64,000 nt of DNA from Dictyostelium firmibasis (taxonomy: Eukaryota > Evosea > Eumycetozoa > Dictyosteliales > Dictyosteliaceae). Positions 1-17,400 of this stretch are shown here, piece after piece. The notes beneath the pieces are model-generated. The model was not told the origin of the DNA, ran no database searches, and saw only the letters and a list, made by a program, of their open reading frames with translations. The position numbers and the translations under genes are program-made. Where the stretch lies: assembly GCA_036169595.1 (NCBI GenBank), contig CM069767.1, forward strand, positions 3,973,501-4,037,500. The letters are read 5' to 3'. Position 1 is the stretch's first letter; each line of letters starts with the position of its first letter.

Positions 1-1141
1 AAAAAAATTGTTCCTAAGCTTGATAATTATTATTTTTTTATTTTATTATAATAATAAAAAAAAAAAAAAAAAAAAAATCAATCTTAACAAATAAAAACTA
101 TATTCAAAACAATCTAATTTAAATTTCGTTTGCGAGATATTCTTTTATTAAACATTTATTCTTCATATTATTTTATTTATTAATGGTAAAATATATTTTT
201 TTTTTGAACTATCTCGTAAGATGAGAATGGTAATAAAAATTTATTTTATTTCAAAATAAAATAATCACGATCACTTTTTTTACTTCAATATTTTTTATTT
301 TTTTTTATCAATATTTTTTATTTTTTTTTTTTTTCTACCTTTTGATTTGTTAAAAGTCGTTTTTTTTTTTTTTTTTTTTTCACCACCGAAAAAAATCTTA
401 ACTCATCTTTTTAGACTTTTTTGACGATTTTAATTTTTTATTTTTTTTTTATTTTTTCTCAAAAAATAAAAATAAAATTTCGTTCTGCAAAAAACAAATT
501 TCTTCATATTAATTCAAATTGATTGAAATTTATTCAATAATTTTGAAATTTAGTGTGTTTTTCTAGCTTGGAAAACTGAAAAAAAAAGAAAAAAAAAAAA
601 ATATAATAAAATAAATTGCAAAAATCCAACCATTGTTTGAACTATTAAGAAAAAACAATTTATTAAATTGGTACATAAATATTGAATATCTGTTATGTTA
701 TCTCGATTATCCTCTACAATAATTAATAATCTAAAATTGATGGATTAACTTATCTTCCTACACATATTTAAAAGATAAATTGTGTAGAGGTATATTTAGA
801 TAGATTATGGTTTATAAAAAAAAAAAAAAAAAAAAAAAACTTAATTGTTCACAAGAAATATTTATTTTTTTAAGCTCGTTTTTTTTTTTTTTTTCATTTT
901 TTTTTATATTTATTTTTGATGATCAAAAGTGATTGTTGGAAAAAAAAAAAATGACGACATGGGTAATTAATACTGTTGTGAAATGACAAATGAGATTTTT
1001 TTTAAAATTTTTTTTTGATGAAAAAACTATTTATGTTTTTTTTTTTTTTTTTTTTTTTGTGGCAGTATTATTAAAATATGAGAAGATTTTTATTACAAAT
1101 CTCGATTGCAACAAGATTATGTTCACTACCACATAAATAAA

Positions 1142-1179
<38 letters not shown>

Positions 1180-1200
1180 TAAGAAAGAAAATGCATTTTT

Positions 1201-1238
<38 letters not shown>

Positions 1239-1350
1239 ATAAATTTAAAATAATTTTTCTTATTTTTTATAAATAAAACAAAAATAATTTATAAATATAT
1301 ATATATAATATAATCACTTTTTATAAAATTAATTTTATATAAAAAGAAGA
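1..1350. other. AT-rich spacer upstream of the tmc-like gene
   Basis: No open frame or RNA gene is recognisable. The stretch is dominated by A and T homopolymers. Slightly more complex patches occur around 660-800 and 940-1140. The last 150 bases before the ATG at 1351 should hold the promoter of the tmc-like gene, in the usual Dictyostelium form of T runs followed by A-rich leader. Confidence 0.6.
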
Positions 1351-6314
<4,964 letters not shown>

Positions 6315-6316
6315 AG

Positions 6317-6370
<54 letters not shown>

Positions 6371-6652
6371 TAATAAACTAGAAAATAAAACTGTATTTTT
6401 AATATTATTTTTTTAAAAAGTCTTTATTATTGTAGAATATTTTAGCGAAAATACAAATTTAATTTATTTGAATTTTATTTTATTTTATTTTTTTGGAATT
6501 TTTGTTAAAAAATTTTTTTTTTTATTTTTTTTTTTTTTTTGAACTTAAAAAAACAGGTATTTAAATTTTTCTTTTTTGGTTCCCACTTTTTTTTATATAA
6601 AAATAAAATTTTTTTCACCTTTTTTTTTCATTTATACACTGTGTAAATTTAA
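6315..6652. other. Spacer between the tmc-like and F-box-like genes
   Basis: It holds a long A run directly after the tmc-like stop codon, then T-rich promoter-like DNA before the ATG at 6653. No other feature is visible. Confidence 0.6.
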
Positions 6653-7753
6653 ATGACTCTATTACCAAATTATTTATATAAAAAAATTCTAATAATTGTC
6701 ATAACAAACCTTTATAAAAATGATGCAATAAAAAAACTATATCATTTAGATTTTAGTTTATTTAATAATAATGAAATAATTTTATATTCAACAGTTTCAA
6801 AAGATTGGTTTGATGCCATTTCATCATCTTTGCCACATATTGTAAATAAATATAATTATGATATTTTAAAACAATTTATGGATTTTAATGGTAGCGATGA
6901 TGATCACCAAAAACAACAACAACAACAATCATTCAAACTAATAAAAAATAATAGTTTAAAATTCTTCAAGAGATTTATGTATTTTTCAGAATATGTAGAA
7001 TTGTTAAAATTAGCAACACCTGAAGAAATTGCTCAAGATCCTGAATTTAATTTAAAAGAAATTGAAAGAGAGAGACAAAGAAACAATTTAAATAAATATA
7101 AAAAAGTTTTCCTTAAAGAATTTAGTATTGAAGAATCTTGTAGAATCATTAATTCTTTAAATCAAAATACAAAGGATATTCAATTTTTTTTATGTTTAGA
7201 TAGAGATCATTTCATTCATAATAAAATCAACAACATTATTGAGGAAGAAACTTTAAAAAAAATTTCTTTAAATTTAGGTTGTAGTTTATTAGATGAATTT
7301 TCTCTAAATAAATTTTTAAATTTAAACATTAAAAAGAAAATTTTTCAACATTTACCTGAAGAAGAATATAAATACCAAAATTTTACTTTTAATTTCAGTT
7401 TTAAAAGTTTTAAAAACTCGTTGAATCAAATCAATATAAATTATTTATTTCCAAGTTTTAATTTAGATAATAAAAATTCATCACCAAAAACAAATAAAAA
7501 ATTAACTCTAACTAATATTAGTTTAAATGATATGTTAAATATATATAATATTAATAATAACGAAAATAATGAAAATAATGAAAATAATGAAAATAATGAA
7601 AATAATAATGAAAATAATAATGAAAATAATAATGAAAATAATAATGAAGAAAATAATGAAAATAATAATAATGAAGAAAATAATAATAATGGAAATAATG
7701 AAAACAATGAAGAAAATAATGAAAATAATGAAATTAATAACAATAACAATAAC

Positions 7754-7817
<64 letters not shown>

Positions 7818-8596
7818 TTAATAATAATAATAATAATAATATTAATAATATTAATAATACCAATAATGATATTGCCGCTAATGATAATGTTATTTTTAAA
7901 GATGAAGATTTAAATTTAATTTTTAAAAAATTATCAAATGATAAAACATTAAGAGAATTAGAAATTCATCATATTTGTAAAAAAGGTAGTTGCCATTGTT
8001 TTGAAACATATGGTTTAACTATGGAATCATTTGGTAACAAAATTGAAAAATTACTTTCAAGTTTAAATTCAGTTAAAACAATTGACCTACATCTATATGC
8101 ATCTGGGATAGATGATTATATTATTAATGGTTTAACAAAATGTAAATCATTAAAAACACTTTATTTAAGTGGTTATAATTATGATGGCGTTGATTTCCCA
8201 TCAATAGCCAACAGAATATTATATTCAAATTCATCAATTAAAAACATTTCAATGGATTCTTTTCTAGATGATGAATATGATAATTTAATGGATATAACAT
8301 ATATTACAAATGCTTTACTTCAGTTTACTATCAATAGAGAAGTTAATACAAATGCTTTGGGCTATAATGAAAGCTTTAATATCAACAATGATAATTTTGA
8401 ATTATGTTCAATAACTATTCATTTAAATCATTTATACTATGACATTATTATTGACAGTTTAAAAAATCATACTTATAAGGTTAAAGAATTCTTTTTAATA
8501 TTTCGTAAGTCCGGCGAAAAAATAGAACGCGAATCTCATCAATTTAAATTTAATAACTCGATTATTAACGTTTTCATTCTAAATAACGATAACTAA
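6653..8596 (+). CDS. F-box-like / leucine-rich repeat protein
   Basis: A single exon of 647 residues. The N-terminus resembles the degenerate F-box of a large Dictyostelium family: hydrophobic LPNYLYKKILIIVI at residues 4-17, then TVSKDWFDAISSSLPHI near residue 50. F-box proteins recruit SCF ubiquitin ligase targets through C-terminal repeats. Here the C-terminal third has weak leucine-rich repeats, for example LRELEIHHI, VKTIDLHLY and LKTLYLSGY. In between is a low-complexity block rich in ENN and Asn from about residue 300 to 410. The protein is intact, with no intron. The F-box call is by eye and weak; the LRR-like C-terminus is more convincing. No specific orthologue is recognised. Confidence 0.5.
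7560..7860 (+). repeat. GAAAAT/AAT array encoding Glu-Asn-Asn and Asn runs
   Basis: A tandem array of GAA-AAT-AAT units grades into pure AAT, encoding repeats of ENN, then ENNN, then more than 20 Asn. It lies inside the F-box-like gene and keeps the reading frame throughout. Confidence 0.9.
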
Positions 8597-8904
8597 TAAT
8601 AACATAACAATATATACAAAAAAAAAAAAAAGAAAAGAAAAAAAAATATTGACGTTTTACAATAACTAATAATAACAACATACAAAAAAATTAAAAAAAA
8701 AAAAAAAAAATTAAAAAAATAAAAGTTTGTCAGATTATTCTGATCTCTTGATTTTCATATACTTCGCATTTCTTTTTATTTTTTTTGAATTTTTTTTGTT
8801 TTTTTTTTTTTGAATTTTTCATTTTTTTTATTTTTTTTTTTCGTTTTTTTGAAATTGATCAATTCTTTACAATTTCGGTTTATAAATAAATAAAATCACA
8901 AAAA
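8597..8904. other. Spacer with a duplicated segment and promoter of the small gene
   Basis: A stretch reading ACTAATAATAACA followed by an A run occurs twice (near 8593 and 8662). At 8730-8743 is a perfect small palindrome, TCAGATTATTCTGA, about 160 bases upstream of the next ATG. T-rich and A-rich promoter DNA follows. No gene is seen. Confidence 0.5.
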
Positions 8905-9463
8905 ATGAACAGAGGATTTGTAACTGGTGTTAGAGTTGCAACTAAATGTGCAAACAAATCATCCAACTGTGGATTCAAAGCTGCATCATCAAATAATATA
9001 TATAATAGTTTTAAATCAACCTGTACATTAAATAACAATAACAACTCAAATATACCATCATCATCACAATCATCGCCATCATTTGCTTCATTTTTTTCAT
9101 CTACATCTACATCTGCAACTTTAAAAGGTTGTTCACCAAATAATTCAGTTGTACCAAAAAGGTAAGTTTTGTTACCTAAACCCTCTTTTCCATTTTTTTT
9201 TTTTTTTTTTTTTTGTTTTATTTTTAAAAAAGAAAGATTGTTTGAGACACGATTTTAACACAACTTCCAATTTTTAGTTTAGAAAATATTTCAAGTGCAT
9301 CCCAATTTAATTTTAGCAGTTTCTTTATCATTTCTGATGGTAATTATCAATATTCATTTTTTTTTATACGTAATATGAACACAACACTAACTTTTTTTTT
9401 ACTTTTCAAATAATTACATAATTTATTTTTACTTTAAAATAATTAGATGATGATGGTATGTGA
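8905..9463 (+). CDS. Small three-exon protein of unknown function, possible mitochondrial presequence
   Basis: I join 8905-9161, 9278-9339 and 9447-9463 with GTAAGT, GTAATT and AG borders. All phases agree and give 111 residues. The N-terminus (MNRGFVTGVRVATKCANKSS) is basic, lacks acidic residues and is rich in Ser, as in mitochondrial targeting peptides. The middle is Ser/Asn-rich low complexity. The C-terminus has a conserved-looking SQFNFSSFFIISD segment ending in DDDDGM. The last exon is only 17 bases, so read-through of intron 1 would give a shorter 86-residue product. No family is recognised. Targeting is inference from composition. Confidence 0.6.
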
Positions 9464-10088
9464 TTAGGCTTTACAAAATATTTTAATCGTAATAATCAAT
9501 TTTTATTATAATTTGTTTTTATTATTATTTTTTTTTTTATTATCTAAATAAAAAGAAAATAGAAATAAAAAAATCTATCTCTTGTGTTTATATAATTCTA
9601 AAATTAAATATTTATATTGATAAAGGCTCTTAATTAATAAGTTTGATAATAAAAATATAGGATCATAACAATTAAGAACGGAAATATACAACAAATAAAA
9701 GAAAAGAAAAAAAAAAAAAAGAAAAAAATAAAAGCAAAAAAATATATATTTAAATAACCTTTTTCTTTTTATCTATTTTATTTTTAAAAAAATTAACATT
9801 GACAGAATGGTGAGTTGATAAAGAAATGACAACAAAGTTAGAGTAAGAATTTAATAATTTGAGATGCCAAATTCAACCACAATTTCGATAAATGGGTGGA
9901 ATTCAGTCTTTAATAAGTAGTGAATTGGTTGGTACCAATGTTTTCCCTTTTTTTTTTTGGAAAGAAACTATTAAAAACATATCATAAATTTTGAAAGTTT
10001 TTTATTTTTATTTAATACAATTTTCATAAATTTTTTTTCTTTTTTTTTTTTGATCGGGTTATCTATTATTTTTTAATAACTATAAAGT
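9464..10088. other. Convergent spacer with a richer-GC patch
   Basis: 3' flanks of the small gene (+) and the RhoGAP gene (-). Most of it is A/T homopolymer. From about 9800 to 9950 the base composition becomes gene-like, and this patch holds the minus-strand remnant listed separately. Confidence 0.5.
9851..9946 (-). pseudogene. Possible gene remnant or unrecognised terminal exon
   Basis: On the minus strand 31 codons are open and end at TAA (9851-9853). They read like real protein: HWYQPIHYLLKTEFHPFIEI, followed by VVEFGISNY. Composition is clearly richer than the surrounding spacer. No start codon or convincing upstream exon is visible before the 3' end of the RhoGAP gene. It may be a decayed 3' exon or a short exon of something not recognised. 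No function is assigned. Confidence 0.25.
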
Positions 10089-13000
10089 TTATAAACTTGG
10101 GCCAGAAGAAGAAGAATCACTATTAGAATCTAAATCATCTTGGAATAAAGAAGAAACTGTTCTTGATTCATTTGTCCAAGCACGTGGTAAAACAGGTGAA
10201 TAAGAAACACGATTAACTCTACTAAATCTTTTACTTCTTAGAGTTGATTTACCATCACCGATATAAGACATACTTGGTGAGTCTGGTGGTGTTGGAGTTG
10301 GACTGGGATTGCTTGAGCTTTTACCAGAAGAAGAATTTGATGAGGAGTTTGATGTGGAGGTAGTGTTAAGACTATTACTTGAAGTATGAGCGGACAAAGG
10401 AATGCCAGCAAAAGTTGATAATGATCCACCCATTGTTGGTGGTCTTTTGATAGGTGAAGCGGATGGTCTAGATGGCATAGTATTATGATGTGGTGCAACA
10501 TTCGAAAGTGGTGGAGTATTTCCGCTAACATTGTTATCCGGTCGTTTAGTGGTTGTTGGACCAACAGTATGTGATCTTTCGTGGCTTGGTGATCTTGAAA
10601 CTTGAACTGTTGTATGTAAAACGTTATCGGAAGCACCGTTTGATTTGGTTGGTGTTGTGGATGGTGAAATAGGAGAGCTTAACGAAGCAGCCAAACTGCT
10701 ATTGGAGGTAACAGTTGAGTCGGTTTCAGCGTCACCACTGTTATCACTTGAAATGGGTTTATTCTCTGGATCAAAAATATCAAAGTAATTTACAATCATA
10801 AAGGAATTTATTGGTAAGAGTTCAGAGGCGAATGATCTGAAAAAGGTTGGAGCCCAACAAATTGCAATATTCTCTGGAGACATCATATTCACATCCTTTT
10901 CCAAAGAGATTAAATGTAAGAGATGGAATAGTTTCTTTATCATTTTGCATTCAAGAGGTGAAAGTTGGTCGATAATCTCCTTGAGGGATTGAATTCTCTC
11001 TTCGTTGGAAGGTTGTCTCATGGCTTGGTAGAATGACTCATGTAGATTCTCTGGGAATATTGGTATTGGTAACTCACGGAAATAGCTCTTTAATACACCA
11101 GCAACAGTATCTACGTCAACACCCTCTGCCTTAAGATCTACATCTTCACCAGCCTCAAATCTGGTTTTTATCTTTTTCAATGCAGTTGCAGATGCACAAG
11201 TTCTAAAAATACCAACCGATGAAATACCTTGTTCTATTAATAAATCGATTGAACGAGATACAAGTGATGGTAATTCGATGGTTGCAGCATTGGTTTGAGC
11301 CTTATCGGTTGAAGCTGGAGTAATTGCACGACCTGGATATAGCGGACCTCTTGTTGGTCTTTTGGGTAGTGTTTGAAAACCTGGATTTGAATTTTTAGTT
11401 GGTGTTGATGGTGGTCCAATTGGTTTCTTTATAACACCACTCGATGATCCTGGTTGTTGTTTTGTTGGTGTTAAACCACCCGAGCTAATATCGATTGGTT
11501 GAATATTATTTGGATAATTATTAACTATTGAATTTTGTAGGTCTTGAATTGTTTTAATAATTTTTTCATGAGACAAACTGCCATTGTCATTCTTTAGAAT
11601 GGTTGCAATGTCACTCAATGGTAGTGGTAAGATGGTGAGTGATTTTTCATTACGTTTAATTGAGGATTTGATCATTTTCAAAGCGGTATAGGAGAAATCA
11701 TTACCATCGCATTTCAATGATTTCAAGGTTTGATTTTTCCAAAGGATCTTTGAAATTGCCAATGCACCACTATCACCAATACCATTGCCAGAGACGTCAA
11801 GTTTAACTAATGATTGATTCTTTAACAAAGATAGTAACAGTGGCATTAAATCACTTTTTAATTGATACTTGCCACTACCACTTGCTAATGAGAGTGATTC
11901 AATCGATGTATTATCATCGATCAAGTTTATCAATGCTTCGATAGCACGTGCTCTTAGTTTTGTTCTAGTTTTAAAGTTACCATCGATTGAAAGATGACGA
12001 AGATTTGAATTTGGATACATAATTTCGCAGAGTTTTATAATACCACTGTCACCAAGATCATTCTCTGATAAATCAACATTTGCGCACTTTAATAATGACG
12101 TTGCTGGGCTAAACAATAATTTCAAATCGTCTGCAGTGGTTTGAATTCTGGATAAATTAACATTTTGTAATTGTGACATTTGTTTGAAAAATGATAGTAT
12201 ATCAATTACACCCTCCTTTGTGGTTGTTGATTTATTGCCACTGAAATCGAGGATTTGAATTGATGATGATGATGTTTTTAAACAACTATAAACTGGGCTT
12301 GTATTGCTAATTATTAATTGTTGTAATGCCGTTGCTTTCGATAGGAATCTACATAAACCAGTTGTACCATAACTCTCCAATTTATTGTTTGAAATATTTA
12401 AATAGGTCATTGATCCACAAACTACACTATTCACTGCTAAACATGAAAACATTGCTTCCAATCCTTTGCCAGAACATGATGTATTCTCAATATTTAAATA
12501 TGTTAAACCACTTGAAAATGTTTGAATACTTGATCCTAATGTTAAAATACCTTTATTCTTAAAAATAATAATAACGAAAATTATTATTATTAATCTATCA
12601 AATATATATATATATCATTAATCCCTAATAATATGTTCAACTTACTTCTAATGAATTATTATTTAAATTTATATAATTTAAATGAAGACCTTTGTTTTCA
12701 GCTACATTTTGAAGTAAAGTTATTATTGGCTCCTTTGAAGCTTGACTGTTTGTAATGGTTAATTGTTGAAGGGAAGTATTCTCTTTGAATACCTCAGCCA
12801 ATAGATTTAGATCTTCGTTTGATAGTTTACCATTGGATTGAAATGAGTGAAAGTATGTATTATATGAGAGTGATAAAAGTATTGCTTTTAGATCTGTGAA
12901 TGAGTATTGATAGATTTCCGCTAAGTTGAATTCTCTAACTTGATTGAATGGATATAGATTCTCAATATCCCAAAGTATTGATGATAATGGTTGTACACCT

Positions 13001-13636
13001 ATATGATCACAAACTGAACGATAGGTCAGATTGAATGATCCACAGCCCTGAATATCTTTAAATGAGGTTGCTTGAAATATTGATGCTATTCTATTGACTG
13101 GTGTAATATTGAATATAATGGTTTTACCAATTTTAATGCCAGGGAATGTTGACATCAATATACTATATAATGTTTTCAATACCTCTGATGCATCTAAATT
13201 CATCTTCATCATACTTTGATTCTTAAATTTTATTGTAACATCATTCTCTGATTGACTAGATATCTCTGTAATATCTAAATAATGATGTTCTGCTGATAAC
13301 TGTTTTATTTTTAATTATTATTAATTAAAATCAATAATCAAAAATTATTGTCTTTTTTATGCAATTACTTACTTTTCCTTTTGAATCTGTAAATAAAAAT
13401 ATTCTATTGCTTGATAAAATTAATGTTTTAATTTCTAACTTCTTTTTTTTCTCATTTAAAATTGTACATTTTGTAATTAATTTACCCTCTTCTTTTTTGT
13501 TTGTTAAAATTGATTCAATAGTTTCTATATATTAAAAAAAAAAAATATTTTCTTAGAATGAAGTTTTATTACTGTTATTTTTTTTAATTTTTAAATTACT
13601 TTTTTCAACTTGTGAGAGGGAAACTGGTGTTGCCAT
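10089..13636 (-). CDS. PH-like, leucine-rich repeat and RhoGAP protein (CARMIL-GAP-like)
   Basis: Four exons on the minus strand (13636-13600, 13524-13373, 13299-12646, 12557-10089) join in phase to give 1,103 residues. The first about 140 residues resemble the PH-like start of CARMIL proteins (KLITKCTILNE, LILSSNRIFLFTD). Leucine-rich repeats follow from about 200 to 560, for example LTYLNIENTSCSGKG and LVKLDVSGNGIGDSG. A RhoGAP domain spans about 705-890 with arginine finger GIFR (Arg about 733), KSYFRELPIPIFP and NIAICWAPTFFRS. The tail is Ser/Pro/Thr-rich. RhoGAPs speed GTP hydrolysis by Rho/Rac, and CARMIL-type LRR proteins regulate capping protein, so actin control is the likely role. 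Dictyostelium has a described CARMIL-GAP with this architecture, and this may be it. I do not assign a symbol because I cannot confirm identity. Confidence 0.85.
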
Positions 13637-14473
13637 TATTTTTTTATTTGATCAGACCCCTTCAGTTTTTTTTTTTTTTTATATCAATAAATACAACAAT
13701 TAAATAATAAACAAATAAACAAATAATAAATAAATAAATAATAAATAAATAAATAAATACAAAAATATAAATAAATACAAGATTAATAAATAAATAGAAT
13801 TATGTTACAAGGTTTTTTTTTTTTTTTTATTTTATTTTATTTTTTTTTTTTTTTTATTATTTGAATTAATTTTTTTTTTTGAAATCAATTTTTTTTTTTT
13901 TTTATTATTTGAATTAATTTTTTTTTTAAAATCAATTTTTTTTTTATTTTATTTTATTTTATTTTTATTTTTTTTTATTTTTTTTTTAAAATTAATTTTC
14001 AAAAAAAAATTGGGGGGGACTTGGTTTATTTATTGTGAAAATTGTTTTTTGACCTTTTATATAGTGCTTATCACATTTTTTTGATACCTCCTTTATTTTG
14101 TGTCAAAGTGTTCACTTATTTTTTCTTTCACCCTAAACCAAATTACTTTCCTCTGTGATTTTTATTGAAGGGTATTTAATGAAAATTTAAAGTGTGTCAA
14201 AATTAATATTGTTTTAGTTGTTCCTGTATTTTTATTTAACCAAAAAAAAAAAATAAAAAAAAAAAATAAAAAAAAATTAAATAAATAATTTGATCATATT
14301 TTTTTTTTTTTAATTTTTTAATTTTTTTAATTTTTTAATTTTCTTTTTTTTCAAATTAAACCAAACAAACAAAATGTGAAAAAAAATTATAAAAATCGAA
14401 ATATAAAAAGACATAACAAAAATAATAATTATTTATATTAAGAGATATGTGATAAATAGATCAATTGATTTAT
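13637..14473. other. Promoter of the RhoGAP gene and 3' flank of the G8 gene
   Basis: AAAT-type short repeats (13690-13800), T homopolymers and a slightly richer patch at 14020-14230. The latter probably carries upstream elements of the minus-strand RhoGAP gene. No ORF is seen. Confidence 0.5.
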
Positions 14474-17400
14474 TTATAAAGTTGAAGAAGGTCTAACATT
14501 TGGTAGATTTAAAAAGTAACCATTCACAGGTGGTTTGGCAGTATTGGTAGCACGAACATTGTAAATGTATGACCAATATATATTTGGTATTTTGATACCA
14601 GCTCTATTGAAACTTTCAGAGCTTGAACCAGTATTCATAAAATTAACAAGTTTTAAGAATAAATGAGTACCATCGAAAAAGTATTGTTTGCCATTACCTT
14701 GTTTAACTAAAAGTGCTGAGGTGGTTTGAGTGAAAGTGTATGTATATTGACTATTATAATCATATTCACTACTAATTGAAAATTTTGTACCACTTGGATA
14801 AGGTATTGCTAAAAATATATACTCACCATATTGAATTTGTGCAGTCCATATTCTAAAATAAGCTGGTGTACCAATTGTCCAATAGACATACCAACCCATA
14901 TTAGAAACACCAGTAATACCAGCTATATATCCATTAACATTAATAAATAAATTAAGATACCATATTAATATTTATTGTGTAAAAAAAAAACAAAAAAAAA
15001 AAAAAAAATTTAATAATAGTATAAAACATACCATTTCTAGTTAATAAAGTTTTTCTTTCATCAGTGATACCACTACCAAATAATGAAATTGTTCCAATAT
15101 ATGAATCTGGGTCTTGTGGTACTTCACGTTCCATAAATCCTGGTATCCAAAATTCGATATTGGCCACACCTTTAGTACCTTTGTTACAAACCCAAACATT
15201 CCAATCTGTATTAAATAAACATGATGAATCGAATTTCCACCATAGTTCATGTGCACCAACAATTTGTGGTAATCCTAATGCTCTGCCGGTGAATGAACTT
15301 GTTACTGAACCATCCCAATCTATGAAATTAAATTGTCTACTACTACCAGAATCTACTACATCCTCATGACCAATGATTTGCTTTTGTAAAACATTTTGGA
15401 ATGTGATATTAATGGTGGCAGAGATATATTGTGGTTTGAAAAGATCGCTAAATGTTAAACCTACAAAAACAACATTATCATTATCACGTAGAGTTGCAGC
15501 AGGTGAATGAACAAAGTTTCTAAATATTATATTCGATAGAACAGTTTGTACATAGGTATCATAGAATTGGAAACCTCTTCTGGTGAATGAATTTAAACTT
15601 AAAATATTACCAGATTGACCATTAACAATTGCGTTATGTACCCAAGCTTTACCGAAAACTGAAGCAGGAAGTTTATTATCATGTGATTCAAAACCTACTA
15701 CTTCGACTGTTTCGCCCCAAAATCCAATTCCATTGTTTGAAAGGAAGATCTTGGTATTATTGAATCTATTGAAAACAACATTATCTTCATTAAATATACC
15801 ATTTAGATATGTATTTCTTGCTAATCTACCAGAGTGATATATTAACATTCCATTTGCTTCATTAAATGTAAGATTACCGCCAATATAAATTGATGCACTT
15901 TATATAAATATAATATTAATTAGAAAATCATTTTTAAAAAAAATATATAATAATTTTTAGTATTTACCCATCTTCAAAGAAATATCCACTAGAGTGAGCA
16001 GTATTTCCTTGCCATTCTTTAATTGGATATTGCATTGGTACAATATTAACTGTTCTATGATTTCCAATTGGTTTAGGCTTAGTTTTAATATAATGGCATT
16101 AGTATTTTTGTGAAAGATATAAATATAATAATAGTGATGATAAACTTACTAAATTTGGGAATGCATAACCTGCCCATCCACCACTTGCAGCATTACCAAT
16201 AAATGAATTCCAGGCGTTTGTAATATAAAAACATGCCGCACTACTATCAGCAGGTTGAGTTAATTCACTATTTTGATAAAATATCTCACCTAATTTTAGA
16301 TAATAATGTGAATGTTATTGGGTTATTAGTTATTACTACAATATCTATAAACACATTAGTTTTAATATATAAAACCAGTGATGATAATAATCGAATAATT
16401 ACCAAATTGAGATGGACCAGCAGCTGGTGCACCAATCGTATGGACATATGAACCTAGGTTATAAGATAGGATATTATCAACTTCAACACCATCCTCTAAA
16501 TAATAACAATGACCATATACATCATATGCAACTAAAATATCAAAGAATAAAAAAATTTAAAAAAATTATTAATAACCAATTATTATTATTATTTTCAATT
16601 GGAGAATATTAATTAAAATTATATATATTAAAACAAACCATTTCTAGTTAACGTAACATTATTTGTACCATGAATTGTATAACAACGATAATAACTATTT
16701 GTTACTGAACAGTCTGAAATAAATGAATTGTTTAAAGTTCCACCCAAATGATAATGAAGTGGATAACGTGCTTTAACATTCTTTTGACCCATTCTTTTTA
16801 ATTGAACACCTGCAAATTGCATTTCACCAGATGATAAAACATGACCACCAAATGAGGTTGAAGCAGATGATTCATCACCTGAAAATACAATTCTTCTTGA
16901 GAGTAATGCAACTTCACTTTGGTATTCTTGAGAACCATATTTATACCATTTAATTGGATCAGTAAATTCAATCTTCTTACCGTCTATTGCTTTAATTGTC
17001 ATTACTTCATTTTGGTTATCTAATTCATCTTTATAAATCGATGTTGTAAGTAATACTTGTTGTCCTACCTCCCAATTTACATTGTCTTGTATATAAATTA
17101 CTCTATCTCCTGACCATGCAGTAGAAGAAAGTTTAGTCCATGTGTTATGATATTGTTTACCTTGTACTGAAATAAAACCACCTGCAGCAACAGCAATACC
17201 CTTTGATCCAAAAAATGGAGCAATTGTATCATTTAATGTTTTTGCGCCATTGAAAATAATATTTATATAAGAATTATAACGACATAATTTTGTACCAATA
17301 ATAAATTTACCTTGAACGTAAATATCTTTAACGTTCATTGTGATATCTTGATCGGCAAAAATCAATTCACTGTTTACTGGTACAACGATTCTATTATAGA

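Noticed and set aside
711-790. Inverted CCTCTACA / TGTAGAGG pair in the first spacer
   Set aside because: Only eight clean base pairs with a 64-base loop; expected by chance at this scale.
7441-7913. Poly-Leu and poly-Ile frames over the F-box-like gene
   Set aside because: Shadows of the Asn/Glu-coding triplet array in other frames.
12326-12562. Plus-strand 78-codon frame opposite the RhoGAP gene
   Set aside because: Antisense shadow over LRR-coding exon 4, no independent support.
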